A stretch of 64,000 nt of DNA from Brachypterus glaber (Eukaryota > Arthropoda > Insecta > Coleoptera > Kateretidae). A program made the translations under genes and the position numbers. Location: the NCBI GenBank assembly GCA_958510825.1, contig OY294051.1, positions 4,278,001 through 4,342,000 on the forward strand, read 5' to 3'. Each line of letters opens with the position of its first letter. The stretch's first letter is position 1. This document shows positions 24,801 through 36,100 of the stretch, piece after piece. Under the pieces are notes generated by a model. It saw nothing but the letters and a program-made list of their open reading frames with translations, was not told where the DNA came from and ran no database searches.

Positions 24801-26351
24801 ACTCAAGCAACTCTTTAAATAAACAAAATAATTAAAATAAAAAAAAATAATAAAAAATTTAATATCTTACCTCCCATTAACGAATATATCGCCACATGCC
24901 CATCAAAATTGGGACACGCAATCAGCGCCGGGTTCCGCGGACACCACTGTATGTCGAAGCACCACTGATTTGTTTTCGCTATTTCCGACAGAACTTCCCC
25001 GTTCTGTTGGTTCGAGTTCGGGTTCCAGCAGAGGATTCTGTTGTCCTTTCCGCAACTGACGAGCAAATCGGAGTCGTCTTTGCACCAGGCTATGGAGTTG
25101 ACTCCTCTCTGGTGGTTTTCTAGGGTTTTTAGGGGGGAAGTGGCGAACCTTAGGTCCCATAGTTGGATTATGGGTGAATGGTCTTCCTCTGAAATTTGAG
25201 TAACACATTAGAGACTTTAAATCAATAATTTAAAAATTACATACACAAAAATATATTCAATTTTTGTTGTTTAAAAAATGTACAATTGCGACTTCTCCCG
25301 TTAGATTAGACAGGGACAAAAGTTCTACCCAAAAAGGATAGAAGACATACATACACTCCCACTTCCACCCAACCAAACAAATTCTGTATTTGTTCTTTGT
25401 TGAACAAATACAATATTTACTTGGCCGGGCGAAAAGTGTAACTATATTATTTTTATTAAAGAAATTACTGGTGCCATCTAAATTTTAGTAGAATTATATT
25501 ATTCTACAGATTCACATTAGCTATGTTCGTTCGTACGGCTCAGTGCTACACTTTCCGGCCAACCAAATAAATACTGTATTTGTTATATGAAAAACAAATA
25601 CAGTATTTTTTTGGTTCGCTGGAAAGTGTAGCACAAATGAGATAGAGATAGGGTAGACATTTTTTGTTTCATAATTCTAGTTGTAGAGAGCTCCATTCTA
25701 AGATTTTTTTGCCATTGGACTAAAATTGATATCTCTACTGCTCTATCCGAGGCTGTAGTCAAAAAACTGTCTAAGGATTATTTTAACATTGGCCTTGTCT
25801 TACTCAGTAGGCTTGGGATCATTAGTTTTCCCATGACATGAGACATATTGAAGATCCTTCAAAATACAAATACAGAGAAATGTTATTACATTTTGTTATT
25901 ACCTGAAGCCAAACACAACTGCGTTGCTACTTCCGGATGCCAGACTACTTCCTTCCACCTTATCCTAGACACAGTATCTGTCAATTTTATAATCAACTCG
26001 TTTTTTCTCAAATCCCAGATAGCACACTTGGAGGAAAAAGTCGACGCCAAAATATGTTGCACCTGTCTGTTCCACGACACAGACAAAACATCTTCCAAGG
26101 GTTGAGATTTGGCACCAGGTGTCATGGGGGTGGCAATGTTGTTTAGATCCCAGATAAATATTTCTGATTCACCAGCACCTGTTGCGAGGAGGTTTTGCTG
26201 GAAGAGGTTGAAATCTAGGGCGTGCACAGGGCCGGAGTGTTTTTCCGTTTTCCCGATTAAGGCGTTTTCCTCGTTTTTTAATAGCTTCGAGGCGCTGTAG
26301 ATTTGGATAAGACCAGCGTCGCAGCCACCAATGATTGTACCTGGTGTAAAC

Positions 26352-26387
<36 letters not shown>

Positions 26388-27086
26388 GTTGCAAACAAAA
26401 TACTACAACTCATATTATACATATTAACACTTTGGCTGCCATGTGTATCTCCCCGTATACACACTGGCAGGGGCCAAATTGCTATGTATATATGTCAGTA
26501 TACATAAGCAAATGTTTGTATGTTTTTATGTGTATACTGCAGTAACACGTTTCACGTATTTTCTTATAGGATAACATTTGACATGTAGCAATTTAATACG
26601 AAAATAATGTTAGCTCTACCTTTCAATAAAAATAATTAATAAATGGAAAAAGTCATAGCAAACCTTTTTTGATTTAAAGTAAAAAAACATGTGGGATACA
26701 TTCATTTTATAGGGGCGTGGCATCCAAAGTGTTAAAAAATAAAAAAAACTAAAAACTGAAAAAAATAGTCCATGACTTTTTTTTTGATTTAAAAACTTGT
26801 ATTGTTTTGTTGGCACCAATATTTCTAACAGTATATTATTTTACTCACCATTATTCTGTGAACCCCATATAATTTTATGAAACCGATGGTCACTGGGAGC
26901 AGACGATACCAGTTGAAGATCAGGCCCAGGCTCAGTTATATTCAAATTATAAATTTCCAGAGATGCATTTGTGTTAAAACTTGCATCCAGCTGCTGAGCA
27001 GCTGTACCAGCTGCCAAATATATCGGGTGTTGGTCTTTTGGTGACCAAGCTACATTAGCTGTTCGTTCTAGATCTTTTACCTTCAT
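9817..27086 (-). CDS. Sec31: Protein transport protein Sec31 (COPII outer coat)
   Basis: Fourteen coding exons, in transcript order: 27086-26849, 26340-25903, 25188-24871, 22410-22250, 21294-21105, 20937-20720, 20580-20496, 19909-19799, 19068-18874, 17983-17772, 17168-16335, 12820-12413, 11200-11129, 10005-9817. All introns are GT-AG, phases agree throughout, and the sum is 1222 codons plus TAA, the usual Sec31 length. The start MKVKDLERTANVAWSP and the WD40 blades (residues about 1-385, with WDLNNIATPMTPG and CWNP) match metazoan Sec31. The PPKWLKTP..FGGKL segment that completes the Sec13 pairing follows, then an alpha-solenoid (about 450-780), a Pro/Asn/Gln-rich linker (about 780-1110) and the conserved C-terminal helical domain ending MPGLKVLLQCALQLQVYLR. 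With Sec13 it forms the outer cage of ER exit vesicles. A donor-like AAG/GTAAAA overlaps the stop, so a further exon cannot be fully excluded. Confidence 0.95.
10038..10156. repeat. Hairpin element in Sec31 last intron
   Basis: GGGCGAAAAGTTAAATTTTT is mirrored by AAATTTAACTTTTTGCCCG, and the inner arms (GTAGGTTT, CCGAGGGCCG) also pair with their inverses. The whole folds back with arms of about 55 bp, probably a MITE. Confidence 0.65.
11355..11625 (+). mobile_element. tRNA-derived SINE, copy B, with target duplication
   Basis: A 271-bp insertion in the Sec31 intron between exons 12 and 13, flanked by the exact 10-bp duplication ACTATTTGAT (11345-11354 and 11626-11635). It has a tRNA-like head with A-box-like TGGTGTAGTGG and B box/T arm GTGAGTTCGATTCTCAC, a unique body, and a 3' tail of about three AAAC units. 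This is the structure of a SINE mobilised by a LINE. It runs opposite to Sec31. Copy A at 431-693 is the same family. Confidence 0.92.
11645..11935. repeat. Degenerate short-repeat region
   Basis: Irregularly repeated words (GGGAAATTT, CATATGGAAC, ACGTGGATA) give an open plus-strand frame of 94 codons. The frame shows no recognisable protein and probably arises from the repeat. The palindromic style resembles the element at 48025-48272. Confidence 0.45.
12077..12393. repeat. Dispersed repeat beside the Sec31 exon 12 donor
   Basis: Copy of the repeat at 7243-7543, with an internal inverted pair GAAAATTAACCTGG/CAGGTTAATTTTC absent from the other copy. It ends about 20 bp inside the intron that begins at the exon 12 donor (12412, minus strand). 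Confidence 0.75.
13180..13560. repeat. Inverted-repeat element in Sec31 intron
   Basis: AATTTTAAAGCTTATAAAAT near 13189 is answered by the inverse ATTTTATAAGCTTTAAAAT near 13499, and CGAGTGATAC by TTATCACACGATC beyond. The remaining sequence from 12821 to 14030 is AT-rich with a G run (13679-13692) and no exon. Confidence 0.55.
14031..14673. repeat. Large foldback (palindrome), arms of about 310 bp
   Basis: Almost the whole 643 bp is a head-to-head inverted repeat. The left arm opens CTATTAAGAACACTTTAATA and includes CCTTCTTCTTCAGGGTAAAA; the right arm carries the inverses (TTTACCCTGAAGAAGAAGGG) and ends in GTACTTAATAG. The centre is near 14345. It lies in the 3.5-kb Sec31 intron between exons 11 and 12, so the pre-mRNA would contain a very long hairpin. 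Confidence 0.85.
15008..15583. mobile_element. MITE with CAG..GGTGTCCCAGAACT ends
   Basis: Ends CAGCGGGTGTCCCAGAACT and, inverted, AGTTCTGGGACACCCTG bound 576 bp of non-coding DNA. A TA precedes the left end. The termini resemble those of the element at 31702-32255 (CAGCCTGTTCCAGAACT), so they may be related TA-inserting families. Confidence 0.75.
15707..16207. mobile_element. MITE with about 40-bp terminal inverted repeats
   Basis: The left end CCACTTTACACGGAGCAATT (after AAAGA) and right end AATTGCTCCGTGTAAAGTGG are inverse, and pairing continues into GCAAGTTTGATG/CATCAAACTTG. The word GGAGCAA(T/G)TTGTACGCAAGTTTG recurs internally at about 15810, so the left end is partly duplicated. It is non-coding and sits about 130 bp from Sec31 exon 11. 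Confidence 0.8.
19940..20412. repeat. Dispersed repeat, uninterrupted copy (other copies around 46320-47850 and 39325-39410)
   Basis: Carries CTCGCCGCAAGCGG near its right, and GCGACTCTTATAAGCTCATA and GAGGTCTGTACTTTTT near its left. The same blocks appear inverted at 47388-47850, and the right-end words also at 39325-39410. It lies between Sec31 exons 7 and 8. This copy shows what the target looked like before the element at 46365-47387 inserted in the other copy. Confidence 0.7.
21453..22078. repeat. Dispersed repeat, copy 2 (other copy at 1546-2175)
   Basis: Same orientation and nearly the same length as the copy at 1546-2175, with small indels. It occupies most of the intron between Sec31 exons 4 and 5. 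Confidence 0.75.
22470..22990 (-). mobile_element. 5'-truncated non-LTR retrotransposon (end of reverse-transcriptase ORF)
   Basis: An uninterrupted minus-strand frame from about 22970 to 22553 reads FRLQRRAIRVINGLGYRDD, then HNYPTRNNSD, then NGINYYGPTAFNHLPAG, then FKSVIKTYLLDKAFYTL, and a stop. This order is typical of the C-terminus of jockey/CR1-type reverse-transcriptase ORF2. A short 3' UTR follows and ends in a CTATT microsatellite (22478-22498), as expected for the 3' tail. The 5' part is missing, so it is a dead-on-arrival insertion in the intron between Sec31 exons 3 and 4. Its frame is still intact, which suggests a fairly recent event. Confidence 0.85.
23229..24768. mobile_element. 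Long element with inverted ends, about 1.5 kb
   Basis: The left region contains CTCAAAATTAAGATTA, then ATAAAATGGCGGATT and TTTCACTTTCGGTTTCGGCG. The right region has the inverses (CGGCGAAACCGGAAGTGAAA, CCGCCATTTTATAG, CTTAATTTTGGGGGTG). An inner pair (GGCTCTAGTTGTCTAACTCC / GGAGTTAGACCGTTAGAGCC) strengthens this. The AT-rich centre shows no protein. Boundaries are approximate; it lies in the intron between Sec31 exons 3 and 4. Confidence 0.65.
25288..25697. mobile_element. Double-hairpin MITE, copy 1
   Basis: One of three near-identical copies (25288-25697, 39502-39851, 60529-60933). Each contains two imperfect palindromes around AAATAC(T/A)GTATTTGTT and CTTTCC(G)GCCAACCAAATA, and ends in AGAG(A)(G/T)CTCCATT. 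Copies 1 and 3 share a left extension starting (T/C)TCTCCCGTTAGATTAGACA that copy 2 lacks. This copy is between Sec31 exons 2 and 3. Confidence 0.85.
26352..26386. repeat. (AAT)n microsatellite beside Sec31 exon 2 acceptor
   Basis: About eleven AAT units on the plus strand, read as ATT on the transcript, end about 10 bp before the acceptor TTTACACCAG of Sec31 exon 2. The array supplies most of the pyrimidine-rich stretch of this splice site. Confidence 0.9.
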
Positions 27087-27521
27087 TTTGGTGGTTTTCA
27101 ACCTTGCAGTATAAATTCAACACACGAAGTGCCTAAAAATAAGAATGGTATATCAGATCAAGTCAAAAAAGCACTTTCGACATTAAAATTCCAATTTCAA
27201 TATGATAATTTTATCTTCCCGAGCTCTTGCACTGTATAAAAACCTATATGGCCGGCTAAAAAAGTGTTTTTTTTAGCCTGTCTTAGGTGATGTGGACTTG
27301 ATTATGTAAAATGATCATAAACATATTTAATAAATTCTAGTGTTATACATAAAATACTATGAGAGATGTACATAATTAAGCCATATAATATTTATAAAAA
27401 TAGAATTGTAAAGATTTTTATTAACATATTTCGATAAAAACTGTTGTTTTAAGGGTTTATTAGTTAAATTATGCGCTGGAAAATCTGTTAGATATTTGTA
27501 ACTGTATAATTAAATACTCAC

Positions 27522-27600
27522 CTATATAACAAATACAAAATTTAACACATTTAACAATTAAAAACAGAAAAATTCGTTAAAAATGCACCGATTTCCACTT
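27522..27600 (-). other. Sec31: Probable 5' non-coding exon of Sec31
   Basis: The first coding exon continues upstream to an acceptor CTTATTTTTAG/GCACTT (exon edge about 27131). The next good minus-strand donor is ATATAG/GTGAGT with the exon edge at 27522. The upstream end is a guess placed in the GC-richer sequence before 27600; no TATA box was seen. Confidence 0.45.
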
Positions 27601-28184
27601 CCAACGTGGCTGTATCAAATTTGATATTTTGACAGTTCTTATTTAACACGTCAACAACTTTGACACATATCAAAATAAAACCATTAATCAAATTCAAAAT
27701 ACCATAAAACAAGTTTTAAAATGTTTAAAACTTCTTATTTTACATAGAAAATTTATTACATTAACGAATAATTTACTAAAAGGCCATAACTTTGATTAAA
27801 ATTCAATCATATGATCAAAAAATTAAATAGGTTAATTACAGTTTGCTGTAATAAACGTCAGAAATCATCTGTAGCAATGCTACCGCCATCTTCTAGATTT
27901 TTATCAAACACGTGATATCAATGTTATTAAATAATAAAAATTATTGAATATTATTTAAATAAATTTACACGCAAATTAAAAGAAAAATATTATAATTATT
28001 CTGGCTAAATTGGATTTATTTATAATTATTGTATTATCGTTTGATTAAATTTATTAAAATTGTATTGATGTTTCCTTGGCCATCTAGTGGCTGTTTCGTC
28101 AATGATTTATTACAATTTTTCTTCGTCGAGTGCAAGGTGTTAAAACGGTGTTTCGAGACGAAAATTTATTAAAAATCAGTATAA
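27600..28184. promoter_or_regulatory. Shared intergenic region between divergent Sec31 and Mlf
   Basis: Fewer than 600 bp separate the probable Sec31 5' exon from the Mlf start codon, and the two genes are transcribed away from each other, so both promoters must lie here. The sequence is AT-rich with no obvious TATA box. A bidirectional promoter is an inference from arrangement only. Confidence 0.5.
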
Positions 28185-31100
28185 ATGTCGTTATTTAGCT
28201 CTTTAATGGGCGATATGGAAGACGATCCCATATTTGGGTAAGTTATACGGTTTAATTTAGTTAAAATAATCCACCAAATAAAGGGTTTTTGTTCCTGTAA
28301 ACATTCCGCCATGCTGTTTCTAGAATTTTGACTCAATTTTTGTAAATACGATTTTTTCTGGTTCAATTTTGAATTTATTTTACTTGGAAACACTTAATTT
28401 AATGTAAACCCGAGCTAATTAGCACACAAATGGTGAATTAGGACGGTAATAAGAAAATTTGTTCCATTTTTTAAGGTTTTGAAGGGTAATTCATTATTTA
28501 TTCACGATTTCTTGTTAATTCAGAAGGTTGTTCTACTAAAAAGGATTTAATAAAATTAATAATGCAAATTTTAAGCTGTCTTCTAAGCCTATTAATGGAA
28601 GGTTTACTTTAAATTATTGATTTATCTTTTACAGATCAAAAGACTTTTCCTTCTTTTATGTATTGACTAGCTGTGTGTCCGTTCTTCGCACGGGAATCTT
28701 TATCATTCATGTCATTTTGACATATTGAAATTTTACTCATGTTTTGACTGAAACAGGGCTAAAAGATCATATTGTTATTCTATAAAATAATGAAAACTGG
28801 TTCCAATACACATGATAGGTTTGTTTTAGTTCTGGAAAATTACAGTTCTGAACCGGTTCGGAATGTGTGCAGATGCGACTAAGCATTTCCCAGTTGAAAC
28901 AGCGCTAGTTACGAATTAGTTTATAACCGAGATTTTCAAGAACCAAAACAAACTTATTAAAGCTTCAAATCTCACAAGTTTTATGAGAAAACATGTATTT
29001 CCAGATTTCCTACCACATAATTGTTAGTAAATGTTTGTAGTATATCAAAGTACCTTCATCAGATTTTTTAATTGTGGTGCTTATAAGATAGGATTGCTAG
29101 GACCGGTACCCTCCTGGACTGGAGCAATTGATTTTTGTTTTGGGGACCAAAATGCTGGGACTGCCAAGTTTGCACACCCAAATCCTTAGGTTTTTTATGT
29201 TTTAAATTATGAATAAAAGAGAAACTGATAAAATTTAATTTAATTTGAAAAGAATTTCAAACTTTTACAGGAATGGGAAATTGATAGTGCTTAAATTTAG
29301 ATAACATTATTTTGATAAAATAACAAACATTTAAATAATTTATAATGAAAAAATATTGCTACCGACAAAACTGTACTTTTCCTTATTTGTATTGAGTAAT
29401 TTTACAGAAAAATTAACAAATAAAATATATATTTTTACAAAAAAGTGACCTTTCTTTTATTTTGTAACTGTTATTTACTTTCCTTGGTCTTTGTAGTCCT
29501 AAAAATAAAAAATAGATAGTATATAAATTATTGTAAAAACATTTGAATTGTAAATTTCGAAAAAGATCTATGACAGCCCCTTTCAGGGTGAAAGCGAGTT
29601 CTGTATGTCCCGTCAAACTAGCCACCCGAGGGTTTTTCCTTTTAAATGAGTACTCAGATTATACTCAGTTAAGGGAATGTTCAAGTATTATGTAACGCAA
29701 ATTGTACCAAAATGCATACACTTTATACCCCGGTCCTCGCGTTATTAAAGGCTGTAGAGTTTTTATAGTTTGGCTACCCCCCTAGCCAAAATATGAAATC
29801 TCTACAGCCTTTAACAACGAAACAAAAGGGAAAAAAAGTTGAAAAAGTTACATTGAATAATACCATAGTAATGCATGATATCACTTGCATGCAGGCTAAA
29901 TACCCATTGTACATACTACCTTTGAGAGAAACGAGGTAAGAAGTGTATAAATGTTGGTACAATTTGCGTTATGTAATACTTAAACGTTCCCTAACTGTCA
30001 AATCTAACCAATCAGGAAGTCTAAAACTGACAGTTAACTGAGAAAAATGTAACTACTCAGTTAAATCGTAAACCCCTCTAGTGAAAAACAAAAGCGATGT
30101 TTACAATTTGCTTCTTTTGTTTCAGTTCGCACATGCGCACTATGCGTCAAATGAACAGCATGATGAACTCGCTGTTCGCCGACCCGTTCGCCATGATGGG
30201 CGGCGGCGGCGCTTTCGGCGGCGAGTACGACAACCGTCTGGTACATCGCGGCATGCCCCACAACCCGATGATGCCGTTCCCCATGATGCCGAACCTGAAC
30301 CGTCTTCTCGGAGGTTCTCTTGATTCTCTACAAGGTACCCACGCTTTACAAGGTACCTTCATACTTTATTTTGGAATTAAAAGACGCGTTTACCACAATA
30401 CAAACTTACCCCAAATACAAACTTACCTCAAATACAAACTAACCCCAAAATAAAAGCTTACCCAAATACAAACTTACCCCAAAAACAAACTTACAAGTAC
30501 AAACTTACCCCCAAATACAAACTTACCCCAAATACAAACTTACCCTAAATATAGTTACCCCAAATACATACTTACCCCAAATACAGACTTACCCCAAATT
30601 CTAACTTACCCCATTTCACCCTGATTAAATTTTAAAGCATTAAATGTTTTAGACCTCTTAATTTCTATTTTAAGCAAGTATTTTAAGTCTTTTTCTATTA
30701 TTTTTTTTTCAAGGTCCCATGAGCGGCCACCACTTCGGCAATTACGGAAACTACGGCAACTACAGCAGCTCTAGCACAGTGGTAAGCATGACTTCCGGCC
30801 CGGACGGCCGCCCCCAGGTCTACAAAGCCACCTCCAGCACACGAGTAGCCCCAGGCGGTGTCAAAGAGACCCAAAAAACGGTCACAGACTCCAGGACCGG
30901 AACGAAAAAAATGGCCATCGGCCACCACATTGGCGAAAGGGCCCATATCATCGAAAAAGAGCAGAATATGCATACAGGGGACAGGGAGGAAAGGGAGGAT
31001 TTTATCAATCTCGATGAAGATGAGGCGGATGATTTTAACAGGGAATGGGAGAACAAAACTAGAAGTCGCTCGGAGATCCCGAGGATTACGGCCGGGATAT

Positions 31101-33081
31101 CGCCGAGACATCGCCATTCCTATGCCGGGCATTCGGGCGTTCCCGCTATCACAGCTGGATCAAGGTAAGATTGCTTTTTTGAATAATTTTGGCGCTATCT
31201 TAGTGTTTTTTTGTGAATTGAACAGGGAATATGATTTTCTGGAGAAAAAATAAGGCGAATGAAAAAAAAAACTTTTTTTTTATTTTTCTTTTGTCGAAAA
31301 CGGGTACACTTTCTAGATGACTGGCAATATCTTAAATGCCTTTATCTCAGAAAATATTGTTTATTTGATTGTATCTAAAAACGGCACATTTTGTACCAAT
31401 CTGTACAAACAATTTAATTTTTTGGCCAAGCCCAAAAGTAAAAATACTCGACGTTGATTGATATTAAAACTGACAACATATATATATTTTTTTAATTTTA
31501 AATGTTATCAAATGTAAACAAAATGTAAAAAAAGTGTTAAAAAAATCTCGTTTTGTCAGTCCGTCCGTTAGTTTGTATGTAAACCTTATAATTTTTGAAC
31601 GGAAACGATTCAGGACCTTTTTAGTTTGTGTCAAATCAAATGCAGTTGTGTGAATAAAAGGAACAAACACTATTCGTTTTTGAAATGGATTGATTTAAAT
31701 ACAGCCTGTTCCAGAACTCGCGTACAGAAATTTGAGAGTATATTAAAAACCCTCTGGAAAATATGAAAAAAATGTAAAAAAAATCCATCTTCGTTCAATT
31801 AAAAAATAAGGACCCTTTAAGTAGAACAATACTGTTGCTGATGTTAAATTACCTTTAAAAGTTGAATTTGTAGCTATGGAAGCAAATTTAATTATTGCAG
31901 GTACATATTCTGGTGATTGATGTGACATTTATTAATCTCAAAAAACCACCGCCTATAAAAATAGAATATTTGACTGCCTCTGTCGGTTTTGTCAATATAT
32001 AATAACCTAAAAAGATTCTAAAGTTGAAAGTCTCAAACAATGCACGCGTCAACAATTAAAATGCAACCATAGTTACTAATAAGTAGGGAAAACTAATTTG
32101 TTGGTAATTTAACATCAGCAACAGGATTTGTCAGATTAAATAGCTTCCTTTTTAATTAGTATTGAAGATGAATTTTTTTTGAAAGTTTTTTCATATTTTC
32201 CAGAGGGTTTTTGATATACCTTCAAATTTCTGTACGCGAGTTCTGGAACAGGCTGTATATTGCCACACATCTAAAAAGAGTATTTCTTTTAGGGGGTTTT
32301 TAAATTCTCCAGGATTTCTATATTTTTATCGTGCTTTTTAAACAATGTTAGCAATAGTAATTGTTATATTTTTATTTGCATACATTGTTATTAGTTTAAA
32401 TGTGTGAGAAAAAAAAATAGATTTAAGTCATCTTTAAATATAACACATTGGTAATACAGCAAGTATGGAATTAGGTGTTATTAATAAAAGTGAAACATGG
32501 TAAGACATTAAAATTTAATTTGATGTAATTTAATATTATTTTAATTTTATTTTTCTTCTTTTTATTTTTTGTTAGTAGTTAGTTAATAGGTATCATAAAA
32601 CTTTATTTTTTCTTTTAATTGGTACATTTGTTACAAATATTTCTACGTTTTAAACATAACTTTTAAAATCATCAATGGCTACTATAACTGTGATCTCCAT
32701 TTGTTTCATTTCTCTGAAAACATCCAGCTAAGGGGGCACCATCACAAAATCACCAAGGAGAGGTGCTCGAAAATTCTTAGAAAAAACTTCTTACCCAACA
32801 GAATAGCTTTCTCCTGGAACCGCCTTAGCGAAAACACAATAAATTCAACGTCCATAAATCAATTTAAAAACAGACTTGACGACGAAATGAAACTATGGTC
32901 AAGTAATCTTATTCATTATATGTAATATTAATCGTACCTTCATGTTATATTTTTTCATGTTATATTTTTTTTTATATGTGATATTTTTATGTGATATTTT
33001 TATGTGACATTTATCTTATTGTATTTCAAATTTTCATATTAACACAAAGTCTCATCGGAGCAATCCGCTTACTTTTGTTAC

Positions 33082-33116
<35 letters not shown>

Positions 33117-36100
33117 TCCTTTGTTTTACAAAACGTATGAAAAAGTTACGCAGTGGCGAGTGCGTGACTTTTTATAAGTGCGTAATTGTTTTACAACTCG
33201 AGTAATGTACTATACTTTTCATACGACTCCAAAAACATTAAAACTAACAAAATATATGTGACAAACTTGGCTTGTTCAAACTATTCTGGTGGTGTATTCG
33301 TCGTCGCTTTCTCTTGACATTTTAGCTAAAATCATTAAAAATTAGTAACATTACACAATATTTAAAGTATTATAGATAACGTACCTTTTATGAAAGCAAA
33401 TTAACACTTTTTTTTCAGTCTTTAGAAAATTTCAATTTTTTTTTGTAATATTAAATGTCTGTAGAAAATCTGAACATTTCAGGAAAATTTTAAAACTTTG
33501 CTGTGTGTGGAAAATGAACACCAAACATTGAAAAATAATAAAAAAATATAACTAAACTAAACTAAATTTTGGAATATAACTAGAAGCTAGTATCAAGCCA
33601 ATATTTTTCTTTGCTTTACGTAGTATATTTGTAATAATTGTACCATTATTATTTTGTATCATTATTATTTTCATGTACAGGGTGATAATTTATACTATAA
33701 TAGGTACATTGTAACAACTAAATATAAAATTAACTTACTGTCACCAGTGATTCTGCATGTAATTGTAATTCCATGCAGACGCATGTAAAATTTACGAGCA
33801 TTTAAACACAAAACAAGTACAAAATCTTTACACACAACGGGGTATTTATTATCAATGACTGTCCAATTAAGGAGTAGGTCATAAGTTCCCTAGGAAACTT
33901 AAGACCTACTGTACACATAGCTGTGTAAAAATTAAAAAAAAATAGTTTTTTACTTAAAAAAAATAGTTTTTTACTTAAAAAAAAACAAATATCTAACCTT
34001 AATGTAATTTAAAATATAATCTAAAATGTTATGTTTACCTAAAATATGCATAATTTTATTTTAAAACAATAATAATTATACTTTTATCTTTTTCTGTAGA
34101 ACTTCTCTCTTTATCTAATCTAAATAGACGGCAGTTCATTTCATAGAACCTAGCGAACATGCAACGACTGCGTAGCAAAATGTTGTCATGCTTCTTATTT
34201 TTTGTACGGATCTTCCTTACCTAAAAAAGCATTCTATTTTCAGCACGCTTTTTTTTCACATCACCCTGTACTATTTTCATTCTTCAGTATCTGTGTTCTA
34301 GATTTTTTTTCTTATTTTTCTTTGTTGTATTGCATGTGTGATAGTCGAAGACAAAGGGACCATGCGCCGCCTATGCTGACGGGCCGCAGGAGCATAAGAT
34401 CGCCAAAATTGGCTATAACTTCTTCGTCGAATAGCCAAGCCAGGTAGGGTACCGAAACCATAGGTTTTTTTCTATTTGCGTTCCGTAATGAAGCTGTTAT
34501 GATACCAAAATGAGCTTTAATAAAGCACTAATCCAAAGTAAATATTTTGTTGCTTCTAATAGTTGAGAAAATCCTACAACGTCTTTTTAAAAGTAACAAT
34601 TTTTCTCTTTTATCAGTTTTCTTGGTTTTCATGTTTTTACAATTTAATTTTTACGTCATTAATATATTTACCAAGATAGAAAAGATTATTTTTATAGCCC
34701 ATCGTATTATATGCGAGGAATATAAGTGTGCGAGGCTATAAAAGTCTTCTTTACCGAGGTTTATATATTATTTTTTTCACTACTAGCACTATTTAACTAC
34801 TTTTATTCAGAGAATAAAGTAAAAAATATCAGGAATGCTGTTTCTTGAAATTTTCATAAAAGTTGGATAGCGTTGATCAATAAAATGTGTTTTGAACTGA
34901 TGTTTAAACATTAGATTTTTTATTACTAATTTACAAAAAAAAAAATCTTGAGTAATATTTAAGATAGAACCTTTCAAAGAGATCACTTGACACTTGACAG
35001 GGTGATCCAACTTTCAGTACAATAACTCGGTAACGGATGAAGCTATTTCAAAAATTCTTTTTTTGACTTATATCTCCTTGACGGGGTTATTAATATGCTT
35101 TATTTTATTTACGAGGAAAGCACAGCGAGAGCTCTCAGTTCTTCCCAGGATAACTCAATTTGTATTAGTTCAATTTTAAAAGAATTATTTTCTAAACATT
35201 TTCTAAACTTTTTTTATTTTTGCAGAAATATTTTTTTATCCTTTCGTAATTTTATCATGCTTAGTTATTAATTCGAGATTTTAAGGTTACCATGGTAAAA
35301 GGCATTTCAAGCACAGACAAAAGAATAAATATAAAAAATATATATCATTGCATCAACCGTTAATAAGTAATTGGCTATTGGTTATTTACTGAAAGTTGGA
35401 TCATTCTAGTCTAGCTAAAGCTTTTAGGGCCACTTGCACCAATTTTATTTTGATCAAGGTTTAATTAATCTACGTTTAAAAAATAATCTCTGGTTAAATA
35501 TGTTTGCATTGCACCAATGAAAGTTAAACAAAGTTTAGTTAAACCGAGCACACATCTCTAATTTTAGTGTAATTTGAATGTAGCTAACTTCACATTATTT
35601 TGATGTTTGACGTTTATATCATTTGGTTTATTATATTTTCAAAAAAAGCTGTTAGTTATTGACAGTAACTTATTGTGTTATGTGTTATTGTGTTCTGTAA
35701 GCTAAAAAGTAGCAATGGATATGCCCAAAGAAAAAGATGAAAACAAAAAAAACGTTCGCCCAATTATACTATAAATGATAAATCTTTAATTAAAATTGTG
35801 GCACAATACAATAGTGTTATCGAAAACAAAAAAACGGACGCAATTGGGATATTCCAGTTGTTCTTTAATACGTTCAAGAATATTGGCCACTGTTTCTTTA
35901 TATAACCTAAATTTTTGAAAAAATGTTAGATCATCCATACTTTCAAAATAGTTTTGTTGCTCATGATAGGTACGGAAACCATCATCCAATATTTCCAATT
36001 CCAACAAGTCTTCATCTAATAAATCGGCTTCTGCCATCATTGCAGGTAATTTCGTAAAATCAAAGGAAAACACTCACGGGTACGAAATGACAGATAAAAA

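Noticed and set aside
30698..31132. Minus-strand frame of 144 codons
   Set aside because: It is the antisense shadow of Mlf exon 3, which has clear homology on the plus strand.
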